The notes under the pieces are model-generated. The model had not been told where the DNA came from. It searched no databases and was given only the letters and a program-made list of their open reading frames with translations. Of a DNA stretch of 64,000 nucleotides, positions 57,955 through 64,000 are shown piece by piece (the first letter of the stretch is position 1; each line of letters begins with the position of its first letter). The translations under genes and the position numbers were made by a program. This DNA is from Perognathus longimembris pacificus (lineage: Eukaryota > Chordata > Mammalia > Rodentia > Heteromyidae): NCBI RefSeq assembly GCF_023159225.1, contig NC_063168.1, positions 54,787,398 through 54,851,397 on the forward strand. Direction: 5' to 3'.

Positions 57955-58090
57955 AGTATGTCTTATACATAACATACATTAGAGATTGAACTCAGGTATT
58001 TATGTTTTCTTGGCAACCACTCTACCACTTGTTTTGAGACAGGGTCTTACTAACTTTTCAACTGTGGTTTTGACTTAAGGAGCAATTTTT
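57955..58090 (-). mobile_element. Old SINE fragment
   Basis: AGAGATTGAACTCAGGTATT, then CAACCACTCTACCACTTG, then TTTTGAGACAGGGTCTTACT is the reversed tRNA-like half plus the start of the B1-like half. Diverged. Confidence 0.55.
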
Positions 58091-58094
58091 CTTG

Positions 58095-61000
58095 TAAAAG
58101 CATAAATGAATTTTTCATGGGAGTCTTTCCCTGGGAAGCTATCCCCATACTTTCTACTCTGTTACACTGGCTGATGCGTTTCTAGATAAATGTAATGTGT
58201 TTGCAAATATTTTAAAATAGTTTCCTATATTTTGTGTGGTATATTTAATCTTATTTATCAGACATGAATTGGCTATTTGGAGTTTTGTAACCTCTTTGTA
58301 TGTAATGAGATTATTTTTATAAGGGCCTCAAAATATTTATTCATGAAATTAGTATTCAATTAGAGGAATAGATACATTTCTGAAGTTAAATCTTATGTAT
58401 AAACAGCTTATATTTCAATTTTTATTGCTATGTACAATGATAGTATTTGATAAGGTATAATATAGTTTCTAAAAATGACCACTTAATGTTCTTATAATGT
58501 GACATTTCTCCTTTGACATTCCCTCAAGAGTCAATTTCTCCATAGCTCAAGAATAGAGAGGGATAATATAAACCCCAAAGTGTGAGAAATGACAGCACAT
58601 AACATTCCTTTCTACTTTAATATAAAATGCTCCCAGGTATTATTATATCGTACTCAATGGTGAAAAATGAAAGCCTCTTTCTCAAAAACAAGTCGAAAAA
58701 AAAGCATACTTGTCTATCTTCACCATATCTATTTCACATAGAATTTAGAGTCCAAACTAGAACAACTAATCAAGATAAAGACAAAATCCCATTTTTTACT
58801 TCAGCTTTAATTCCATAAAATTAGTTCAACAATAAAATTTGGAACATGGGAATATTAGATCAGATCATAAAACCAATTGACAAACCCTTGTGAGCACAAG
58901 TTCTCATGTCACTACTTGGGTCACAGAGTCTTGAAGCTGTACTGAATGAATATATATCTCAATAAACCTTTAAAAAAGGATGGTGGTTAAGGGCAGAAAT
59001 TGGTTAGGAAGCTGTTGCCATTCAAAGTAGAGGCACAGGTATTCTACAATAAACAAGGTAACAAAATATAATCATGAACAATTTGGAAATCAGAATACAG
59101 GATTAAAATGTTATCATAGTTTGATGGAGTCTAACTAATCATCACCCTTGCCTTTATGATACTTAGGAATTATGAGGAAACCCAGAAATCCAATGGAAAC
59201 TCAGATTTACTATTCAAACTGTATGACCCCATAAAAAGCAAAATAATTGAACTAGGGAGGAACTAGAGGCAGAAATTAGGATTCTTCATTGTTTTCTCTA
59301 CAAAATGGAAACATCAGGTACACACTGGGGAGCTATCATATCTTGTGCAGCTCATCATAGTTAGAGAGATTGGCTAGAGAGAAAAATATTGAAAGCACTT
59401 TTAGGAGTATTGCTTTTGGAGAAATCTTTACATGCACTGAGTTGAGTTTATTACAAATGGGCCCAGTTAAAGCCAAGAAGCCAGCAATAGAGTAAAAAAG
59501 AGCAAGAACTTTATGCTATACAGCATGTTAGCCCACCGAATCAAACATAATATCCTAGGACTATGACAACTTCTCCAACCAGGTAAATAAGTTTCCTCTG
59601 TGTCCCACAGCAAAGACTGAGGAAAGCCTAGTAAGGTTAATGAAGCTTTAAACTACATGTTGAGAACTCCAAGGTGAATATTGAGTATGATTTTGACAGT
59701 TAGTATTGGGAAGTAGGACTTCTTGTTTAATTAAAAGAAGGGAAGTTGCACAAAGTAGTAGCATTAGAATGCAAACTATGTCCCATGAAATCAGTTTATA
59801 GTACAGTAGGGAAAGAGTGATCATTTGGATTTGAGAGACTAGCTGTGGAAAAACCACAGATACACTAGACATATTTGACTCTAGTTTATTAATAAATTTA
59901 GTGCTAGACCACATTTGTAGAGAACGGGTAGAGACAGGTATGATGGGTGCATCAGGAAGTTTTGAAGAACAGGGTTCCCATTAATAAAGTTAATTTGAAA
60001 ACTACACATTTCCTTTTAGTATTCTAAGATATGTTAACTTTATTATAATATCAACTGTGTTTCTAATAGTATTCTGTTAATTTACTCAATCAATATTCAG
60101 TGGATAGTAAAACCAAAAAGTGAATATGTGAGTCAGTCTCATCAACCACTTCATTGATGCATATTTTTTACAAGTAGCACTTTGATTTTATTTTATGATC
60201 TTGTCCTGCTAAATATGATGGCATCTATCTATTTTCCTCTTTTCCTCTCTTCTTATTACAATTTGTCTTTTTATGTTGTCATCTTTGAATTAGCAAGAAG
60301 TGTAAATCATAGGTATGATAAGGGCTGATGGTCCTATAAATGTTATTCCAGTACTTCCAGCCATTTCCAAAAGTGCAATAAATGTTTTATTTTATTTGAT
60401 TATATCTGCCTTTATACCAATCACTGCAAAAGGACAAATACCTGTAATTAGTCAGGGAATTTCTGTTGAAGTCAGTAGGGACCCATAAGGTTAAAACATT
60501 TACCTATTCCCAATTTGATCATTCGTTGTGTGATGATTACAACTTGTTCTCTGAAAAACGTCTGAAGAGTAGATGGCGCAAAGTCCTACACATTTGTCTA
60601 CCGACTTCCCTGAATGTCAGAAGAAAGTCAGTTTTACTGGGCCAAAATTAAGGTGGCAATAGGGCCACGGTGCCTCCTGTAGCAGAAAATCAATTTCTTG
60701 TTTTTTCCAGCTTCTGGTGACTGTTGACATTTATAAGCTTGTGGCAACATGCACACATTTTCAAGGCCAGCATTGTTAGTCTCTCTCTGCTCCATTTGGT
60801 CCACATCTTAGCCTGCTGTATAAAATCTCCTCTTTCTATTCATATATAATCATTTAATATTCCTTCATGAGCATTCTATCTCCAGATACATAACTACATT
60901 ATCCACATAAGGCAACATTTAGATTTTCCAGGGATTTAGAGATGGATATGTTCCTGTGACCAGTGTCCATCGGAAAAAAGCAACTCTGTACATGAACTCA

Positions 61001-61195
61001 AGGCAGGCTTGAACAGCAAAATCATGCTGATACTTTCATCATCTAGAATGTTTTCAAATTAGCATTCACTAGAGCCCCTTAGGGTGTTTGTAAAAAAAAA
61101 AATCCAGATTTCCAGCATGATTTCCTGGATTTCAGTTTAGTTGATTTGCTTTGCAACCCACAAATATTAAACCCATCCCAGTTCTTAGGCCAATG
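58095..61195. other. Single-copy-like AT-rich DNA
   Basis: The longest stretch (about 3.1 kb) with no recognised repeat. Short open frames at 58627-58818, 59648-59914 and 60466-60651 have no family features. Confidence 0.5.
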
Positions 61196-61198
61196 TAC

Positions 61199-61605
61199 TT
61201 TTTTATTATTAAAAAAATAGTTGTATAAAGGAAGTGCCATTTAACAAAACAGTTTATAAATATAGTGCATCTTGATCAATTTACTCATTCAATATTCTCA
61301 ATCCACCTCTTTCTTTACTTTTCTTAATTTTGTGTTATGTACAACGAATTCTTGACTTCATTCTCCCCTCTCCTTTCATTTGCCAACCTCTTTCCCCTTG
61401 GCCCCCACCCTCTCCTTGCAAGGACTCATATTCTAGTACTTATTTCAAAGTCCAGAGTGCTAACCATTACACCATGGGGCCAGCCATTCTAGTACTTATT
61501 TCATTGGGTTTTTTGATCTCGTTTTCCTAAACATTTATATGATTTGAGCTTTCATAGAGTCTACTATACTTCAGTTAATTCCAGATAATCTTTATGATCA
61601 TATGA
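61199..61605 (-). mobile_element. Old L1 3'UTR tail fragment, interrupted
   Basis: TTTTTATTATTAAAAAAATA, AACAGTTTATAAATATAG, GTGCATCTTGATCAAT, TTTCTTTACTTTTCTTAATT and CCCCTTGGCCCCCACCC run parallel to the antisense L1 tail at 34465-34800. The alignment is broken by one extra 56-bp block at 61448-61503, made up of a 38-bp insert and one 18-bp target copy. Confidence 0.8.
61448..61485 (-). pseudogene. Tailless retropseudogene of a tRNA-Gln 5' half
   Basis: On minus the 38-bp insert reads GGCT, then 34 nt that match the 5' half of tRNA-Gln(UUG) as I know it: acceptor start GGCCCC, A box/D arm TGGTGTAATGGTTAGCAC, anticodon 5' stem TCTGGA, and then CTT. It ends inside the anticodon loop. There is no T arm, 3' acceptor strand, CCA or poly(A). 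ATTCTAGTACTTATTTCA is exactly duplicated on both sides (61430-61447 and 61486-61503). The target copy that follows starts TGAA on minus, the same as the next four tRNA bases, so the copy could extend to the end of the loop. Not a functional tRNA gene. Confidence 0.9.
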
Positions 61606-61609
61606 CCTA

Positions 61610-61945
61610 GAACACTGAAGTGCTTTGCTTTGGACTACACAAAATTATGTGCTTAGAATAGATTTCTGTGTTAGTATTTCAAAATGAGACAAACCAGAGG
61701 TGTGAGACTATTTTCTCAGTGGTATATAGGAAGTGCTATAATTCGTCAAGAAATGATAATAAAGTACTCATCATTTCTCTGTCTATCAACTATGTCAGAC
61801 GATCATGTATCAAAAAATCAAAGGAACCATTTAGACTCGTCTAGGAGGGGCTCTTCAAATGCACACTGTCAAATTTCCAGAGGATAAAACCTGACAAATG
61901 TAATTATTTGGCTAACATTTCTAAGTTCCACTCTTGTCAATGGGA
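61610..61945. other. Single-copy-like DNA
   Basis: Nothing recognised. Confidence 0.5.
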
Positions 61946-61961
61946 GTTGGTTCTTCTTCTT

Positions 61962-62166
61962 CTTTTTTTTTTTTGGCCAGTCCTGGGCCTTGGACTCAGG
62001 GCCTGAGCACTGTCCCTGGCTTCTTCCTGCTCAAGGCTAGCACTCTGCCACTTGAGCCACAGTGCCGCTTCTGGCCGTTTTCTGTATATGTGGTGCTGGG
62101 GAATCGAACCTAGGGCCTCGTGTATCCGAGGCAGGCACTCTTGCCACTAGGCTATATCCCCAGCCC
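61962..62166 (-). mobile_element. IDL-Geo SINE, 13-bp perfect TSD
   Basis: A complete antisense copy with the CTTCCTGCTC Geo variant and end TATATCCCCAGCCC. GGTTCTTCTTCTT at 61949-61961 and 62167-62179. Confidence 0.96.
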
Positions 62167-62335
62167 GGTTCTTCTTCTTGGTTCTTGTCTCCATCCTCCT
62201 GCTCTGCCTCTGCTCCCTTGGAGTCTCTTCCTATTACACTGAAATTCATTGCAATTAGTATATGCATGTATTGTCATTCCCCTTTCTGGCTAGCTATTTA
62301 TATAACACAAATTTGCACATTTACAGCCATACATT

Positions 62336-62368
62336 TACATATATATATGCACACACACACATACACAT
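62336..62368. repeat. Short TA/CA repeat
   Basis: ACATATATATATGCACACAC and following CA units. Confidence 0.8.
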
Positions 62369-62690
62369 TTCTTTTTTGTTGGTCATACCAAGGTTTGAAC
62401 GCAGAGCCTAATGCTTGGAGGCAGGTGCTCGACTATTTAAGTCATATCACCACATGTTTTCTTGCTCTAGTTATTTTGGAGATGGAGGTCTTGATTTTTC
62501 CTTCTCATGGCTACCCTGGACTTCAGTCATCCTGTTTACTGCTCCTGTTACAGCACAACCAAACTTATAGACTTTTCTGTTGAGATGGAAGGGCCAAAAA
62601 CTGTTTGCCTAGCTTGGCCTCAAAGCATGAGCCTGCTGATCAGTCATTTAAGAAGTTAAGATTACAGATGTGAGCCAACATCCAGCTTAT
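62368..62690 (-). mobile_element. Old dimeric SINE, with an internal extra segment
   Basis: The reversed tRNA-like half (ATACCAAGGTTTGAACGC, GGAGGCAGGTGCTCGACT) and reversed B1-like half (TTGGCCTCAAAGCATGAGCC, AAGTTAAGATTACAGATGTG, AGCCAACATCCAGC) are separated by about 130 bp that is not clearly SINE. Confidence 0.55.
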
Positions 62691-62699
62691 ACACATTGC

Positions 62700-64000
62700 T
62701 TTATTTGTATAATTCATTTTCATCCCCCTCTGGCTCATAGAATCAAATTCTTTTTTTTTTCTAAAGTTTTAGTAAAGTATATTAATTATCCAAGTAATAT
62801 GTTTCCTTATGACCTTTCCATACATGTATATAATATACTTTGGTTCTGTTTGCCCTCTATATTACTCTTCCTTTCTGAGGGTGCTGGCATGAATATATTA
62901 CTTTTGCTTCCACTCCATTTTCAGTATGCAGTATGAAAATGCAGTGGATTAAAAGATAAAAAAGATGAAAGCAGAGATAACCAATAAGAATGGAAAGAGA
63001 ACATAAAGTATAATGGGATGCCCATGGATGACATAAGTTCATTCCAGCCTTCTAACAATCACCTGGGCATTTGCTTACAGTGATTTTTGTTTGCAGTTTC
63101 TGTGTTCCAGCTCATAGTACTTTTGTACTTAGAAGCAGAGAGGCATGAACATCACCTGGAGACTGTTTGATTTTCTTCACATTTAAGAATTTTCAACTTG
63201 CCCAGGGAAGTTCCTCATTTCCATTCTCAAATCTCTTGCAGTGGGAGATGTGAGAATTTCCTTTATGGGTAGTAAGAAAATTGCATACACTTTGCAAATG
63301 CTTTTATTTACAAACCCAAATCAAAGTATTCACACTATACTTGAAACAACTTCTGGCACTGCTTATCCATTTCTTTTTATTTTCTTTTTTAAAAGAAAAG
63401 CTTATTTTTGTAGCTGTAAATTATACTTTAATGTTGCTGGATATTTGTTAAGTACAAAACTTTACAAAAAATGAAAAGAGAATATAAAGTCACTCCCAAA
63501 AGACACAGCTGCTAATATTTATTGATTTTAAGCTAATTATTGACCCATTTATTTTTCAAGGTTCTTACATTATTATATGCTTAGTTTTGTGGTCTACTAC
63601 TGAATATAATACTCTTCTCAACATTTATGACATTAATATTTTCTTGAAGATATTATAATCCATGGTAAATACTTCATTAACAAGGTTCATTTTGTTATGT
63701 AATTATAAGATGATCTTTTATAATGTTTTTCTTGCTTAGGATTAATGAGATCACTTCAAAAATAGTACTCCTAAGATCCCCTTTTTTGTGAAAACATGCT
63801 TTCAGGTTATGAATTATATTACAGCTTAATGAAAGGACACCGACATAGCAAATGCCCCTACCACTTAAAGCTCTTGATATATATTTCTGTTTTTTGCAAC
63901 AAAATTGCTGCAATTTAGATATTAATTAGAAGCTATGGAGTCTACTTTTCTGAAAAGTTAGAAACTTTAATTTTATTAACAATTTTTCTTAGAGTATCTG
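62700..64000. other. Single-copy-like AT-rich DNA to window end
   Basis: No repeat or gene recognised. Confidence 0.5.

Noticed and set aside
61448..61485. Functional tRNA gene
   Set aside because: Only the 5' half is present: no T arm, 3' acceptor strand or B box.
22309..62166. Strand bias of IDL-Geo (10 minus, 5 plus)
   Set aside because: Too few copies for the difference to mean anything.

Overview
This window is nuclear DNA from a mammal, almost certainly a rodent of the superfamily Geomyoidea (kangaroo rats, pocket mice, pocket gophers). The diagnostic sign is about fifteen copies of the two-part SINE IDL-Geo: an ID-like left half with a tRNA-Ala-type B box (GGTTCGATTCC) joined to the Geo right half (CTGTGGCTCAAGTGGCAGAG). 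This SINE is known only from that superfamily. The base composition is AT-rich. I find no intact protein-coding gene, no multi-exon structure and no functional RNA gene, so the window is intergenic or deep intronic sequence built from retroposons.

Layout. 1-2.9 kb: single-copy-like. 2.9-6.3 kb: three antisense LINE-1 (L1) pieces and an IDL-Geo. 6.3-13.4 kb: microsatellites, old dimeric SINEs and short L1 tails. 13.4-15.8 kb: a 5'-inverted (twin-primed) L1 with a clear target-site duplication (TSD) and an IDL-Geo beside it. 15.8-18.2 kb: unassigned sequence plus an ancient L1/HAL1 ORF1-like remnant. 18.2-22.1 kb: an antisense L1 and CA repeats. 22.1-24.5 kb: a second twin-primed L1 carrying two IDL-Geo copies. 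25.5-26.8 kb: the youngest-looking L1, with a 16-bp perfect TSD and an unbroken ORF2 C-terminus. 28.8-31.8 kb: four IDL-Geo copies. 31.9-32.75 kb: a GC-rich block holding a 24-bp minisatellite of 18 indel-free units. 33.5-36.0 kb: an L1 tail and a third twin-primed L1. 40.9 and 51.8 kb: probable MaLR-type LTRs. 42.9-44.6 kb: a 1.7-kb antisense L1. 53-54.9 kb: a SINE cluster including two insertions at one target. 54.9-55.7 kb: an antisense L1 endonuclease-domain remnant. 56.9-57.8 kb: a fourth twin-primed L1. 61.2-61.6 kb: an old L1 tail that contains a 38-bp insertion derived from the 5' half of tRNA-Gln with an 18-bp perfect TSD. The rest is single-copy-like DNA.

The parts do not form a pathway. 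What links them is L1 target-primed reverse transcription: it made the L1s, mobilised the SINEs in trans, and probably inserted the tRNA half. The most noteworthy items are the tailless tRNA-Gln half at 61448-61485, the 24-bp in-frame minisatellite at 32195-32646, four twin-primed L1s in 64 kb, and the double SINE insertion at 54345-54872. All identifications rest on reading the sequence and on recalled family features; no database search was run.
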